Source of the DNA: Roseateles subflavus
GTDB taxonomy: Bacteria > Pseudomonadota > Gammaproteobacteria > Burkholderiales > Burkholderiaceae_C
NCBI RefSeq assembly: GCF_030285365.1
Contig: NZ_JASVDS010000003.1
Location: forward strand, 248,001 to 312,000
Direction: 5' to 3'
DNA: 64,000 bases
Position 1 is the stretch's first letter. Each line of letters begins with the position of its first letter. The notes under the pieces were generated by a model. That model was not told the origin of the DNA. It did not search any database and worked only from the letters and a program-made list of their open reading frames with translations. Positions 1 through 9,578 of the stretch are shown piece after piece. The translations under genes were made by a program, and so were the position numbers.

Positions 1-96
1 CAGCGCCGCGCGGGCGGCACGCGGGGTGTCCGCCTCGATCAGGCCTTTGCTGCTGCGGCCGTCCTCGGCCAGGGCTTCGTACTTGTAGGCGGGCAT
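1..96 (-). CDS. gspF: Type II secretion inner-membrane platform protein GspF, N-terminal fragment
   Basis: Only the first 32 codons are present; the gene runs off the left edge. The start begins MPAYKYEALAEDGR, the usual GspF/PilC opening of a short beta-strand segment before the first T2SF domain. It follows gspE by 6 bp on the same strand, as expected for gspE-gspF. GspF is the polytopic inner-membrane protein that sits under the GspE ATPase. Family assignment rests on the N-terminal motif plus position. Confidence 0.85.
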   Translation of the reverse strand, partial: MPAYKYEALAEDGRSSKGLIEADTPRAARAAL

Positions 97-102
97 GCGG
101 CC

Positions 103-1542
103 TCACTCGCGCGTGACGCGCAGCACTTCCTCTTGCGAGGTGACGCCCAGCGCGACGAGGCGCTCGCCGTCCTCGCGCATGGTGCGCAGACCGACGGCTT
201 GCGCGGCCGCGAGCAGCTCGCTCTCGGCGGCGCGGTTGTGGATCAGGTGCTGCACCTGGTCGTTCGCCGTCATGAGCTCGTAGACGCCCGTGCGGCCCTT
301 GTAGCCGCTGTGGCCGCATTCCGGGCAGCCGACCGGGTGGTAGCGGACCCTGCCGCTGCCATCGGCACTCGGCTCGGGACGCTTGCAGTGCGGGCACAGC
401 TTGCGCACGAGGCGCTGCGCCAGCACGCCCAGCAGCGAGGAGCTCAGCAGGAAGGGCTCGACGCCCATGTCGATCAGGCGGGTGACGGCGCTCGGCGCGT
501 CGTTGGTGTGCAGCGTGGCCAGCACCAGGTGGCCCGTGAGCGACGCCTGGATGGCGATCTGCGCGGTCTCGAAGTCGCGGATCTCGCCGATCATGATCAC
601 GTCCGGATCCTGGCGCAGGATGGCGCGCAGGGCCTTGGCGAAGGTGAGGTCGATCTTGGCGTTGACCTGCGTCTGGCCGACGCCGGCCAGCTCGTACTCC
701 ACCGGGTCCTCGACGGTCAGCACATTGGTCGTGCTGGTGTCCAGCGTCTGCAGGCCGGCGTAGAGCGTGGTGGTCTTGCCCGAACCCGTCGGGCCGGTGA
801 CCAGCACGATGCCGTGCGGCTGCTGCAGCTGGCGCTTGAACTCGGTGAGCAGCGCGCCGTCCATGCCCAGGCCCTCGAGGCTGAACTTGGACTCCGACTT
901 GTCCAGCAGGCGCAGCACCGCGCGCTCGCCGTGGGCCGAGGGCAGCGTCGAGACGCGCACGTCCACGGCACGCCCGCCGATGCGCAGCGAGATGCGGCCG
1001 TCCTGCGGCAGGCGCTTCTCGGCGATGTCCAGCTCAGCCATGATCTTCAGGCGCGAGATCAGCGCCGCGTGCAGCGCGCGATTGGGCTGCACCACCTCGC
1101 GCAGCGTGCCGTCCACACGGAAGCGCACGGAGCTGGCGCGCTCGTAGGGCTCGATGTGGATGTCGCTGGCGCCGTCCTTCGCGGCCTGCGTGAGCAGGGC
1201 ATTGAGCATGCGGATGATGGGCGCGTCGTTCGCGGCCTCGAGCAGGTCCTCCACGGCGGGCAGGTCCTGCATCATGCGCGAGAGGTCCACGGCGCTCTCG
1301 ACCTCGCCCACCACGGTGGCGGCACTGCTCTCCGCGCCGGCGTAGGCATTGCTGATGCGCTCGGCAAGCAGCGCCTGAGGCTGCGATTCCAGACGGTCCA
1401 CGGCGTAGAGGCGCTGGACCTCGGACAGCGTGGCGAGGCTCACCTCGGGCGCGGCCCACAGCGTGAGCTGCTGGCCGTCGTCCTCCAGCAGCACGGTGTG
1501 GCTGCGGGCGAAGGCGTAGGGCAGGGGGTGACGGCTGGCCAT
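103..1542 (-). CDS. gspE: Type II secretion ATPase GspE
   Basis: Cytoplasmic hexameric ATPase that powers pseudopilus assembly in type II secretion. The 479-residue product has an N-terminal N1E-like region, Walker A GPTGSGKT at about residues 250-257, the Asp box and Walker B ([12 protein letters not shown], about 312-323) and a His box ([11 protein letters not shown]). Two CxxC pairs near residues 383/386 and 406/409 form the zinc finger seen in GspE/PilB. The start at 1542 is chosen because it lies 4 bp after the gspD stop; an upstream in-frame start would run into gspD. Length is normal for the family. The partial pilB at the right edge is the paralogue for type IV pili. Confidence 0.97.
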   Translation of the reverse strand: MASRHPLPYAFARSHTVLLEDDGQQLTLWAAPEVSLATLSEVQRLYAVDRLESQPQALLAERISNAYAGAESSAATVVGEVESAVDLSRMMQDLPAVEDLLEAANDAPIIRMLNALLTQAAKDGASDIHIEPYERASSVRFRVDGTLREVVQPNRALHAALISRLKIMAELDIAEKRLPQDGRISLRIGGRAVDVRVSTLPSAHGERAVLRLLDKSESKFSLEGLGMDGALLTEFKRQLQQPHGIVLVTGPTGSGKTTTLYAGLQTLDTSTTNVLTVEDPVEYELAGVGQTQVNAKIDLTFAKALRAILRQDPDVIMIGEIRDFETAQIAIQASLTGHLVLATLHTNDAPSAVTRLIDMGVEPFLLSSSLLGVLAQRLVRKLCPHCKRPEPSADGSGRVRYHPVGCPECGHSGYKGRTGVYELMTANDQVQHLIHNRAAESELLAAAQAVGLRTMREDGERLVALGVTSQEEVLRVTRE

Positions 1543-1546
1543 GGGG

Positions 1547-3763
1547 TCAGTTCTTGCTGGCGCCCAGGGGCAGGCCGGGCTTCTTCTCGTCGGTGCTGGG
1601 CAGCACCGGCGCACCGGTGTCGGGCAGCGCGAACTTGGGCTGCGGCTGGCCCGACTGCTGCAGGGCGCGGATGTACTCGTAGCGGTCCAGGGTCAGGTCG
1701 TCGGCGGACTTCTGGTCGCGCATGATGACGGGGCGCAGGAAGACCATCAGGTTGGTCTTCACGCGGCTGCGGCCGGTGTTCTTGAACAGGTTGCCCAGGA
1801 GCGGAATGTTGCCCAGGCCGGGCACGCGGCCCTCGCTGTCGGCGAACTCGTCCTTCAGCAGGCCTCCCAGCACGAGGACGCCGCCGTCGTCCACGGAGAC
1901 GGTGGTCTCGATGGAGCTCTTCTCGGTGGCGGGGCCGCTGGTGTCGGCCTTGGTTGTCGGGTCGATGGAGGAGTTCTCCTGGTAGACCGTCATGCGCACC
2001 GTGCCGCCCTCGCCGATCTGGCTGCGGATGCGCAGCGTGATGCCGACGTCCTTGCGGTCGTAGGTCTGGAAGGGGTTGACCGAGCTGGAGCTGCTGCCGG
2101 TGTTGGTGAAGGAACCGGTCACGAAAGGCACGTTGCGGCCCACGACGATCTTGGCTTCCTCGTTGTCCAGGGCGACGAGGTTGGGCGTGGACAGCACGTT
2201 CGCGCCGGCCTCGGTCTCGAGGAAGTTGGCGACGGCGCCGAGCGTGTACTTGTCGCCGAACTTCTTCAGCAGGCCGATGTTCAGGCCGGTCGGGGCGTCC
2301 TTGATGACGCTGGTGATGCCGGCAATGCCGCCGTACAGCGCGGCGGAGCCGGTGATGATGTTGCCCGCGCCGGAGCCGAAGTTCGTGCCCGCGCCGGGGA
2401 TGGTGCCGTCGCCCTTGCTGCCGAACAGGTTCTGCCACTGCACGCCGAAGGCCCCGGTCTTGGAGGCGTCGACCTTCACGATCAGCGTCTCGACGTAGAC
2501 CTGCGCACGGCGGCCGTCGAGCTGGTCGATGACGTTGCGGATCTGGCGGTACAGCGGATCGGGCGCGGTGATGATCAGCGCATTGGTGGACGGGTCCGCC
2601 TGCACGAAGCCGCCGGTCGAGGGGCTGGGCGAGGCCGACACCGGCTGCGTCGAGGCGGCCGACATGCCGGAGTTGTTGCTGTTGTTGCCACCCAGGCTGT
2701 TGCCGGACTGCGTGGGGTTGATGCCGCCACTGCTGTTGCCGAAGTTGCCTGCGCCGGTGCTGCTGCCGGGCGTGGTGCCGCCGCCGCTGCTGCTGCCGCC
2801 GGCCGAGCCACCGGCCCCGAAGGCCGCCCGCAGCACGGTCGCCAGCTTGGTGGCGTCGGCGTTCTTCAGGTACACGACGCGGATGTTGCCGGTGCTGTCG
2901 CTGCCCGGCACGTCCAGCTTGGCGACGATGCTGCGCACCGTGGCCAGCTTGGCGGCATTGGGCGCCCGCACGATCAGCGAGTTGCTGCGCGGGTCGGCGA
3001 TCACGCTGGCGCTGCCGCCGCTGGAGAGCGCGGGCTGCCCCGGGATCGCCGCGGCCGCGCCGCCATCGGCCAGGCGGGCCACGAGGGCGGCCATGTCGGA
3101 GGCCACGCTGTGCTTGAGCGGGATGATCTCGAGGTCCGTCGAGGCCGGCGTGTCCATGGCCGCGATGATCTTGGCGATGCGCTGCAGGTTGTCCGCGTAG
3201 TCCGTCACCACCAGCGTGTTGTTGCCGGGATTGGCCTGCACCGTGTTGTTCGGGCTGATCAACGGGCGCAGCACGGGCACCAGGTTGTTGGCCTGCTCGT
3301 AGTTGAGGCGGTAGACCTGCGTCAGCACCTGGTCACCGCGCGGGGCGCCGCTGTCCAGCACGACGGCACTGCTCTGCAGCTTGGCGTCCGCCTCGGGCAG
3401 CACCTTCAGCAGACCGCCGCTCTCGACCACCGTGAAGCCCAGGCCTCGCAGGCCGGCCAGGTAGTTCAGGTAGGCCTCATGGACGGTCAGCGGCTGCTCG
3501 CTGTAGAGCGTGATCGTGCCCTTGACGCGCGGGTCGATGACGAACTGCTTGTCCATCATCACGCCGATGGCGCGGGTCACGGCCTCGATGTCGGCGTTGA
3601 CGAAGTTGAGGGTCACCGGGGTCTGGGCCTTGACGGCGGCACCGGGCTTCTTGGCCTTCTTGGCAGGCGCCTGCGGCTGCGCCAGGGACGGCAGGGGCTG
3701 GGAGGCCAGGGCAGCCAGGGCGAGGGTCAGGACGCTGAGGCGGGGACGCGTGTTCATGCTCAT
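1547..3763 (-). CDS. gspD: Type II secretion outer-membrane secretin GspD
   Basis: Forms the outer-membrane channel of the T2SS. The 738-residue protein begins with a signal peptide ending near LPSLAQ. An N0 domain follows ([17 protein letters not shown]), then N1-N3 modules. A Gly/Ser/Asn-rich linker lies at about residues 310-400. The C-terminal secretin domain carries the family signature [14 protein letters not shown] near residue 647. No lipobox is visible, so an independent targeting route or pilotin is likely. The start at 3763 overlaps the gspN stop by ATGA, indicating translational coupling; MNTRP at 3757 is an alternative start. Confidence 0.97.
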   Translation of the reverse strand: MSMNTRPRLSVLTLALAALASQPLPSLAQPQAPAKKAKKPGAAVKAQTPVTLNFVNADIEAVTRAIGVMMDKQFVIDPRVKGTITLYSEQPLTVHEAYLNYLAGLRGLGFTVVESGGLLKVLPEADAKLQSSAVVLDSGAPRGDQVLTQVYRLNYEQANNLVPVLRPLISPNNTVQANPGNNTLVVTDYADNLQRIAKIIAAMDTPASTDLEIIPLKHSVASDMAALVARLADGGAAAAIPGQPALSSGGSASVIADPRSNSLIVRAPNAAKLATVRSIVAKLDVPGSDSTGNIRVVYLKNADATKLATVLRAAFGAGGSAGGSSSGGGTTPGSSTGAGNFGNSSGGINPTQSGNSLGGNNSNNSGMSAASTQPVSASPSPSTGGFVQADPSTNALIITAPDPLYRQIRNVIDQLDGRRAQVYVETLIVKVDASKTGAFGVQWQNLFGSKGDGTIPGAGTNFGSGAGNIITGSAALYGGIAGITSVIKDAPTGLNIGLLKKFGDKYTLGAVANFLETEAGANVLSTPNLVALDNEEAKIVVGRNVPFVTGSFTNTGSSSSSVNPFQTYDRKDVGITLRIRSQIGEGGTVRMTVYQENSSIDPTTKADTSGPATEKSSIETTVSVDDGGVLVLGGLLKDEFADSEGRVPGLGNIPLLGNLFKNTGRSRVKTNLMVFLRPVIMRDQKSADDLTLDRYEYIRALQQSGQPQPKFALPDTGAPVLPSTDEKKPGLPLGASKN

Positions 3764-4596
3764 CCGATCGTGATGACGGAGCGCGCGCCTTGGCGCCGCC
3801 CGATGATGTTCAGGAGATTGTTGAGGGCCGTCTCGCGGCCGGGGGCGGCGGAGGCCTCGCCCTGGAACTGCAGGCGCTGCGCATCGCCGACACTGCCCTG
3901 GCCCTGCAGCTGCAGAGCGCCGTCCAGCGTCAGCAGCTGGATGCGGGTCAGGCCGGCCAGTTGCGGGTCGCCCACCAGGCTGAGCCGGTAGCTGCCCAGC
4001 GGCGCCAGCGTGGACACGCGCGAGCCGATGTTGACGAGGTCGAAGTCCAGCTGGCCCTGCTGCTGCCAGTGGCCGCGCTGGTACTGCAGGCTCAGCTGGC
4101 GCGCGCTCAGGCGCAGCGAGCCCGAGAGCTGCAGCGTGTTCCAGGGGGTGCCCAGGCCGCCGAGCCAGGCCGCCGGGACCCGCGCCAGCCACTGGTCCTG
4201 GGCCGGGAGGTCGAGGCGCAGGCGCCCCCAGCCGGGCTGCAGGCGCAAGGTGAGGGTGCCATTGATGCAGCAGTCCTGGCGCAGACGCAGCACCGGCTGC
4301 AGGCCGTCGAGTCCGATCTGCCAGGCCAGGCGGCCGGGCAGGCTGGCGGCGTCACGGCTGCCGGGGCCGCCCTGCAGCACCAGCACGCCGGAGCCATTCC
4401 ACACGCTGCCCTGGGCGTCGGCCAGCAGCAGGTGCTCCTGGCTGGACTGCGACAGGCCCTGGGCCAGCCAGCGGGCCGGGGCGAAGCACAGCAGGCCGGC
4501 GAGGGCGCCCAGCGCCGCGCCTCCGACGGCCCAGCGGCGGGGCAGTCGAGGCAGGCGGGGCTCCGCGGCCGGCTTGCGCGCAAGGCGTCGGGTCAT
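3760..4596 (-). CDS. gspN: Type II secretion protein GspN
   Basis: A 278-residue bitopic inner-membrane protein with a basic N-terminus, one membrane segment at about residues 22-41, and a long periplasmic part rich in beta-strand patterns (LRLDLPAQDQWLARVPAAWLGGLG). This matches the T2SSN family, present in only some T2SS clusters and usually next to gspD. It is coupled to gspM upstream and gspD downstream through ATGA overlaps. GspN is often dispensable in studied systems and its exact role is unsettled. Confidence 0.85.
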   Translation of the reverse strand: MTRRLARKPAAEPRLPRLPRRWAVGGAALGALAGLLCFAPARWLAQGLSQSSQEHLLLADAQGSVWNGSGVLVLQGGPGSRDAASLPGRLAWQIGLDGLQPVLRLRQDCCINGTLTLRLQPGWGRLRLDLPAQDQWLARVPAAWLGGLGTPWNTLQLSGSLRLSARQLSLQYQRGHWQQQGQLDFDLVNIGSRVSTLAPLGSYRLSLVGDPQLAGLTRIQLLTLDGALQLQGQGSVGDAQRLQFQGEASAAPGRETALNNLLNIIGRRQGARSVITIG

Positions 4597-5102
4597 GGGG
4601 CGGCTCCGCCGTCCAGCGTCAGCACGATCACGCCGTTGTAGCCGGTGGGCGAGCGCTGCATCTGGGCCTCGATCGTGCGGGCACGCGCGGCGCTGCGGGC
4701 CTCGGCCAGCCAGGCCTGCAGCTGCTCGGGGCTGATGTTGCGCATCTGCAGCGTGGCGCGGTCACCGCTGACCTGCAGCTGCGCGGCGCTGCCCAGGCGT
4801 TCCGTCGAGGCCTTCAACGCGGCGGCGGCCTGCGCGGCCGGCACGGGCGGGAGGTCCTTGAGGGCCTTGCTGTCCTGGGCGAGGCGGCGCATCTGCTGCA
4901 GCTGCTCCTCGGCCTGGGCGAGGCGGGGCGGGGTGTCCTTCAGGCTGCGAAGGGCGGGCCGCAGGGCGACGAGCCAGACCAGCAGCACGGCCAGCGCGAC
5001 GGCGGCGAGCTGCAGTGCGGCGCGTTCGCGCGGCTGCAGGCCCTGCCACTGCTGCTGCAGGGCCTGGAGTTGGGGCGGGAGGGGGCGGCTCTGGGCGTCC
5101 AT
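4593..5102 (-). CDS. gspM: Type II secretion protein GspM
   Basis: Small inner-membrane protein of the GspE-L-M-F assembly platform. Its 169 residues contain a short cytoplasmic tail, one membrane segment at about 29-49 and a periplasmic ferredoxin-like domain that would pair with GspL. A Gln/Leu-rich stretch flanking the membrane segment suggests a coiled coil. The spacing to gspL (15 bp) and the overlap with gspN place it in the L-M-N-D-E-F operon. Sequence conservation is low in this family, so context carries much of the call. Confidence 0.88.
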   Translation of the reverse strand: MDAQSRPLPPQLQALQQQWQGLQPRERAALQLAAVALAVLLVWLVALRPALRSLKDTPPRLAQAEEQLQQMRRLAQDSKALKDLPPVPAAQAAAALKASTERLGSAAQLQVSGDRATLQMRNISPEQLQAWLAEARSAARARTIEAQMQRSPTGYNGVIVLTLDGGAAP

Positions 5103-5117
5103 GGGGTCTCTTCGTGC

Positions 5118-6386
5118 TCAAACGCCCGAGGGCTTGCCGCGCTGACGGCTGATCTGCAGCTGGCCGTTCTGGTTGTCCAGGGCCCAGCCTTCGCTGGCCA
5201 GCTGGCGCTTGAAGGCCTCGATCTGGGCGGGGCTCCAGCTGGCGGACGGGAAGGCCAGCTTGCCCTCCTCGTAGCGCAGGGCCTCGGCGGGCGGCATTTC
5301 GGTGGGCCAGGCGGTGGCGGCGGCGCTCAGCAGGGCCTCGAAGTCCTGCTCGCCGATCTGGCCAGCTCGGGCGCGCAGGGCATCGGCGGCACGTTGCATC
5401 TGCAGCGGGGCGTCGTGCACCACGCGGGTGGCGGGGAAGCTGCTCATCAGCAGGCTGCTCATCTCGCCCTGGGCCTGCGTGAGCTGGCGCTTCTGTTGCC
5501 AGGCCAGCACATTGAGCCCCAGCACCTGCACCAGCAGCAGACCGACGAGACCCAGCCGGGCCGGACGCCAGGCGGGGCTCATCAGCAGGCGACCCCACTG
5601 GCGGAGCGCCTGCAGGCCGCGGGTGCGGGGCTGCAGATCGAACTGGCGCAGGTTCCAGGGGCCCTGCAGGGCCTGCAGCGCCCGCTGCGAGGCCGACAGC
5701 ACGCTCACCGGGTGACCCAGCCAGCGCTCGGCCGTCTGCACGGTGTCGGGGGAGGCCGTCCAGGCGAGCTCACTGAGGGCGGTGCCCAGAAGCTGGCGGG
5801 CCAGCGGGCCGTCCGTCGGCAGCAGGCTGACGCCGCGGGCATCGCTGAGCACGAGGCTCAGCGCGTGATCCTCGGCGTCGGCATCGCCCTGGAGATCCAG
5901 CACATGGGCGCGGGCGGCCTCGCCGGGCCAGCTCAGGGGCAGCACGCGCTCGACCAGGCGGCCGGCCTGCTCCAGGGCCTGCAAGGGCGCCAGCAGCCAG
6001 GCCTTGTGGCAGGCGCAGACCCAGCTGCGACCGTCCGCGTCCACGGCCTCGCCGACCGCGAAGTGCAGTTGCTCCGGTTCTTCCAGCAGCTGCTCCTCCA
6101 GCAGGCCGGCGAGCGCGGCCTGCAGCTTGCCGCGCCCCGCCTTGGGCAGCTTCAGGGCGTGCCAGCTCAGCTCGGTGTCGGGGACGACGGCCACGCAGGC
6201 CGACGCGGCGGGCAGGTCGGCCGCGCGCGCGCGCCCCTGGCTGCTCACGCTCTGGCCGTCGCTGCTCAGCAGAAACTCGAATTCCATAGGCTCGGCGCCC
6301 TGCCCGGCTCGCGGGGGCGCGTCGCTGTGCGCGGCGCGGCCCAGGCGGGGGCGCGGCGGCAGAAGGATCAGCAGGGTCGAACTCAT
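5118..6386 (-). CDS. gspL: Type II secretion protein GspL
   Basis: Links the GspE ATPase to the periplasmic platform. The 422-residue protein has a cytoplasmic actin-like region (about 1-270), a membrane segment at about 277-296 and a periplasmic ferredoxin-like domain ending SRQRGKPSGV. It starts a new group of genes: 135 bp separate it from gspK, whereas nearly all other genes in this cluster overlap or almost touch. A TAGAAT hexamer at 6408-6413 on the minus strand could be the -10 element of its own promoter. Confidence 0.9.
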   Translation of the reverse strand: MSSTLLILLPPRPRLGRAAHSDAPPRAGQGAEPMEFEFLLSSDGQSVSSQGRARAADLPAASACVAVVPDTELSWHALKLPKAGRGKLQAALAGLLEEQLLEEPEQLHFAVGEAVDADGRSWVCACHKAWLLAPLQALEQAGRLVERVLPLSWPGEAARAHVLDLQGDADAEDHALSLVLSDARGVSLLPTDGPLARQLLGTALSELAWTASPDTVQTAERWLGHPVSVLSASQRALQALQGPWNLRQFDLQPRTRGLQALRQWGRLLMSPAWRPARLGLVGLLLVQVLGLNVLAWQQKRQLTQAQGEMSSLLMSSFPATRVVHDAPLQMQRAADALRARAGQIGEQDFEALLSAAATAWPTEMPPAEALRYEEGKLAFPSASWSPAQIEAFKRQLASEGWALDNQNGQLQISRQRGKPSGV

Positions 6387-6521
6387 GGTCTCTCTTGAAA
6401 GGCGGCCATTCTAGGAGTGCGGCAGCCCGGGGACTTGTAGGGCGGGCGCGGCCCGCACGCGGGCGGCCGTGTCGCTCCTGTAGTCCTCCGGCACGGCGCT
6501 CGCACGCGCATTCTGGCGAAG
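6387..6521 (-). promoter_or_regulatory. gspK-gspL gap with possible internal promoter
   Basis: The only sizeable gap in the gsp gene run. On the minus strand it holds a GC-rich inverted repeat and then TAGAAT at 6408-6413, about 22 bases before the gspL start. No good -35 hexamer was found at normal spacing, so promoter function is a guess from the -10 element and the gap alone. Confidence 0.3.
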
Positions 6522-7490
6522 CTAGGGCGCTTGCAACATCAGGTTTACACGCTCCCTTGCAACAACACGCATCTCCAGGCCATTGCGCCAGACCAGCGAG
6601 CGCTCCTGGAGCACCCGTTCGTCCAGCCGCAGCGTGCCGGTGATGAAGAAGTAGGCGGAGGCCACGGCCGCACGGCTGTCGTCCGGGGCGACGCCCTGCG
6701 GCAGGTAGCGCTTGATGTCGTCCTGCGACTTGAGCGGCTGGTTGACGCGGTCCCGGACGATGCGCTCGGCGCTGCCCAGGTCCATGCCCTCGAACAGTGC
6801 GGCGATGACCTCGCGCGGCGCGGTGTTCACGTTGACGGCGGTGCGCTGCGGCAGCAGGGTCACGAAGGGCTTGAGGCGCTTGACCACGTCCGGGGTGAGG
6901 CCCAGCCAGACGAGCTCGTCCACCGTCTGCGGCATCAGCGGTGCCTGGCGCTTGTCTTCGACGAGACCGGCGGCCGCGCGCAGCTGCTTCGCCAGCGTCT
7001 GCGCGGTGTTGGACGGCACGCCGGCGCTGTCGCACAGGCGCTGCAGCGTGCGCAGCTCGGCCAGCGGCAGCTGATCGCCCACCGTCAGGTTGCGCAGGTT
7101 GTAGAGGGCCTGGGCGTCGCTCAGCTGGCCGGAGAGGAAGGCCTCCGGGCCGCCGGCGTCCTCATCACCCGTACCCGGCTTGCCCTCGGGGCCGGCCGCG
7201 AGGAAGGTCGACAGGCGCGCCTCGGCCAGCGGCACGGCCCAGACCTCGCCGAGATGGTCCACCGGCTCGCGCTGGTTGGCGCGGGCGTCTTCGCGCAGGA
7301 TCAGGCGGGCCCAGTCGAGCGCCCCCTGGAGGATCCATGCCGACTGCGCACGGGCGCGGTCGGCCGACTCGATCTGCACGGCACGGTACTGCCGCCAGAT
7401 CATCGCCGCGGCGAGGCTGGTCACCAGCGTCACGAGGAGCAGGGCGGTCAGCAGGGCGGCGCCGCGATGGCGCAGGGCGCGGCGGCTCAT
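6522..7490 (-). CDS. gspK: Type II secretion minor pseudopilin GspK
   Basis: Largest minor pseudopilin, expected at the tip of the T2SS pseudopilus with GspI and GspJ. The 322-residue product starts MSRRALRHRG followed by a hydrophobic helix; cleavage after Gly10 would leave Thr at mature position 5 in place of the usual Glu, which is a hallmark of GspK. A large periplasmic alpha domain follows (ALYNLRNLTV, NVNTAPREVIAALF). The start overlaps the gspJ stop by ATGA. Confidence 0.95.
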   Translation of the reverse strand: MSRRALRHRGAALLTALLLVTLVTSLAAAMIWRQYRAVQIESADRARAQSAWILQGALDWARLILREDARANQREPVDHLGEVWAVPLAEARLSTFLAAGPEGKPGTGDEDAGGPEAFLSGQLSDAQALYNLRNLTVGDQLPLAELRTLQRLCDSAGVPSNTAQTLAKQLRAAAGLVEDKRQAPLMPQTVDELVWLGLTPDVVKRLKPFVTLLPQRTAVNVNTAPREVIAALFEGMDLGSAERIVRDRVNQPLKSQDDIKRYLPQGVAPDDSRAAVASAYFFITGTLRLDERVLQERSLVWRNGLEMRVVARERVNLMLQAP

Positions 7491-8278
7491 GACTGCGGCC
7501 CCAGCATGATCTGGCGCACCAGCGGGCCGGCGTAGCCCTGGCCGTCCTGGAACTGCAGCAGCATGCGCACGCCGGTGGGGAGCTTCTTGCGAGCCGGGGT
7601 GTTGGGGTTCTTGTCCTGGCCTTGACCCTGACCATCGCCGTTGCCGTTGCCGTTGCCGCCCGAGCCGCCGCTGCCACCACTGCCTCCGGGCGGTTTGCCG
7701 CCCACGCCGCCATTGCCGGAACCGTTCCCGGGCTTGTCCGGGGACTGTGTGCTGGAGGCCTGCGGGTCCTTCTCGACATCATCCGCCGACAGCGCATTGC
7801 TCCAGCTGTTGCCGCGGTAGAAGTACATCTGCCAGCCCTGCACGCCCTCGAGCGCCTTGAGCCGCTTGTCGTCGAGCACCAGGGCCTGCTGGCTCTGCGC
7901 CCAGGCCGTCTGCAGCTCGCCACGGGTGCGGGCGGGGCGCGATTCCCAGCGGTAGAGCGCGCCGTCGCGCACGCCCCAGGCCACGAGCTGCAGGCCCTCG
8001 GGGCGATGGCGGGTGATGCGCAGCGTGGAGCCGTCGAAGCTGAGCGGATCGACGCCGCTGTCCCGGCCATCCTCCATCTGGAGCAGGTCCTGCTCCCATT
8101 GCGCGAGCACGGTCTGCAGACGGGCGGTGGCCTCGAGGTTGGCCTGCGCGATCTCGCGGGTGCGCAGCATGGCTTCGATGCCGCGCCAGCCCATCAGCGT
8201 CATCACGGCGAGCACGACGAGCGCGACCATCACCTCGATGAGCGTGAAGCCGCGGCTATAGGGGCGACGGCCGTGCAT
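7487..8278 (-). CDS. gspJ: Type II secretion minor pseudopilin GspJ with glycine-rich insertion
   Basis: Prepilin-like protein of 263 residues. The motif SRGFTLIEVMVAL gives the PilD cleavage site and Glu5. The core continues through QTVLAQWEQDLLQMEDGR and ends LLQFQDGQGYAGPLVRQ, both typical of GspJ. Between these lies an unusual stretch of about 60 residues made mostly of Gly, Asn, Ser and Pro (encoded around 7590-7770), probably a flexible surface loop. The start at 8278 is fixed by an ATGA overlap with gspI; a longer upstream reading frame is not supported. Confidence 0.94.
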   Translation of the reverse strand: MHGRRPYSRGFTLIEVMVALVVLAVMTLMGWRGIEAMLRTREIAQANLEATARLQTVLAQWEQDLLQMEDGRDSGVDPLSFDGSTLRITRHRPEGLQLVAWGVRDGALYRWESRPARTRGELQTAWAQSQQALVLDDKRLKALEGVQGWQMYFYRGNSWSNALSADDVEKDPQASSTQSPDKPGNGSGNGGVGGKPPGGSGGSGGSGGNGNGNGDGQGQGQDKNPNTPARKKLPTGVRMLLQFQDGQGYAGPLVRQIMLGPQS

Positions 8279-8667
8279 CAGTTGCGCCCCATGATGGTGG
8301 TGATGGTCAGCAGGCCCTGGCCCCGCTCGTCCTGCATCTGCGTGTCCACGCGGCGGAAGTTGGGGTTGGGCGTGCCGCGCACATGGATGTGGCCGGTGTA
8401 GCTGAGGCCCAGCTGCTGGCATTGGAAGGCGGTGTCGCCGATGTCCGGGAACTGGCCGGAGAGGCGCATCTCGGCGAGCTGGTTCTCGGCACACCACTGG
8501 GCGGCCGTCATCTGGGCGAGGCGGGCGGCGTGGTTGCTGAGCGCACCGGCCGCCTTCAATCCCGCGGCCAGCGTGATGGCGACGATGGCCAGCGCGACGA
8601 GGGCCTCGATCAGCGTGAAGCCGCGCGCGGGAAGGGGGCGCGGCGGCGGGCGCAATCCAGCGTTCAT
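8278..8667 (-). CDS. gspI: Type II secretion minor pseudopilin GspI
   Basis: Minor pseudopilin of 129 residues with leader MNAGLRPPPRPLPARG and mature start FTLIEALVALAIV. It forms the tip complex with GspJ and GspK. The body (WCAENQLAEMRL) matches the GspI family core. It overlaps gspH and gspJ by ATGA, so the whole pseudopilin set is translationally coupled. Confidence 0.94.
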   Translation of the reverse strand: MNAGLRPPPRPLPARGFTLIEALVALAIVAITLAAGLKAAGALSNHAARLAQMTAAQWCAENQLAEMRLSGQFPDIGDTAFQCQQLGLSYTGHIHVRGTPNPNFRRVDTQMQDERGQGLLTITTIMGRN

Positions 8668-9116
8668 CCCGGCTCCTGCGTCGCGGGCTGCACCGTGAAG
8701 GGGGCAAGTCCGTCGCTGCTGATGCGTACGCTGTAGACCCCCAGGCGCAGACGCAGGGCCTGGGCAGGGATCAGCGGCTCGGGGCCCAGCAGGAGGCTGG
8801 GCGCGCCTTCGATCTCGACCTGGACCTCGTCGCCGAGCCAGCGCTGCGGCAGCTGGATCTTCTCGGGGAGGCCTTCGAAACGGAAGCCATGGCCGCTGGC
8901 ATCGCTGACCGGGCGCCAGCGCACGGGCACGCCGGAGACGCGGGCCTCGGCACGCGCGGACTCCAGCAGCGCGGCCAGGCGCTCGGCCTCGCGCTCCAGC
9001 TGCGTCTGGTGGCTGTCACGCAGGGCCAGCGTGACCGAGACCGCGGCGATGGCCACGATGACCATCACCACCAGGACCTCGATCATGGTGAAGCCGCGCG
9101 GGCGGCTGATGCGCAT
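8664..9116 (-). CDS. gspH: Type II secretion minor pseudopilin GspH
   Basis: Pseudopilin linking the major GspG fibre to the tip. Leader MRISRPRG is followed by FTMIEVLVVMVIVAIAAVSV and then the GspH core (ESARAEARVSGVPVRWRP). ATG at 9116 is preferred because it gives a short, normal leader; an in-frame GTG at 9134 would add six residues and nearly abut the gspG stop (9135). Neither start has a strong Shine-Dalgarno. Confidence 0.92.
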   Translation of the reverse strand: MRISRPRGFTMIEVLVVMVIVAIAAVSVTLALRDSHQTQLEREAERLAALLESARAEARVSGVPVRWRPVSDASGHGFRFEGLPEKIQLPQRWLGDEVQVEIEGAPSLLLGPEPLIPAQALRLRLGVYSVRISSDGLAPFTVQPATQEPG

Positions 9117-9134
9117 CGGGTGGCCTGCCGGCAC

Positions 9135-9578
9135 TTATTGCCAGGAGCCGACGTCGGCGTCGTCGCCTTCGCCGCCGGGCTTCAGGTCGGCGCCGTAGCT
9201 GAAGACGTCGATCTCACCCTTCACGCCGGGATTCGCGTACTGGTAGTCACCGCCCCAGGGATCCTTGGGCAGCTTCTCGAGATAGGTCTTCCAGTTGGCG
9301 GGCGCGGGGCCGGCGGTCGGCTTCTGCACCAGGGCCTGCAGGCCCTGCTCGGCGGTCGGGTAGCGGCCGTTGTCGAGCTTGTAGAGCTTCAGGGCCTGCA
9401 TGATGGCGCTGATGTCCGAGCGAGCGGCGGTGGTCCGGGCCTCGCCCACACGGCCGAGGACGGCGGGACCGATCATGGCGGCCAGCACACCGATGATCAC
9501 CAGCACCACCATGATTTCGATCAGGGTGAAGCCGCGGGCCGCGCGGGCGCGGGGAGAACGGGCGCGAAGAGATTGCAT
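9135..9578 (-). CDS. gspG: Type II secretion major pseudopilin GspG
   Basis: Main subunit of the T2SS pseudopilus. The motif RGFTLIEIMVVLVIIGVLAA gives the cleavage site and Glu5. The C-terminal GspG signature follows: DNGRYPTAEQGLQALV, LPKDPWGGDYQY and an acidic calcium-site region (SYGADLKPGGEGDDADVGSW). Length (147 residues from this start) is normal. ATG at 9578 is chosen over 9620 because it gives the usual short basic leader. First gene of the minus-strand run, divergent from gspC. Confidence 0.96.
   Translation of the reverse strand: MQSLRARSPRARAARGFTLIEIMVVLVIIGVLAAMIGPAVLGRVGEARTTAARSDISAIMQALKLYKLDNGRYPTAEQGLQALVQKPTAGPAPANWKTYLEKLPKDPWGGDYQYANPGVKGEIDVFSYGADLKPGGEGDDADVGSWQ

Noticed and set aside
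133-3991. Long plus-strand open frames opposite gspE and gspD
   Set aside because: They overlap genes with unmistakable Walker and secretin motifs, and their translations are low-information Ala/Arg/Gly/Val/Gln strings.
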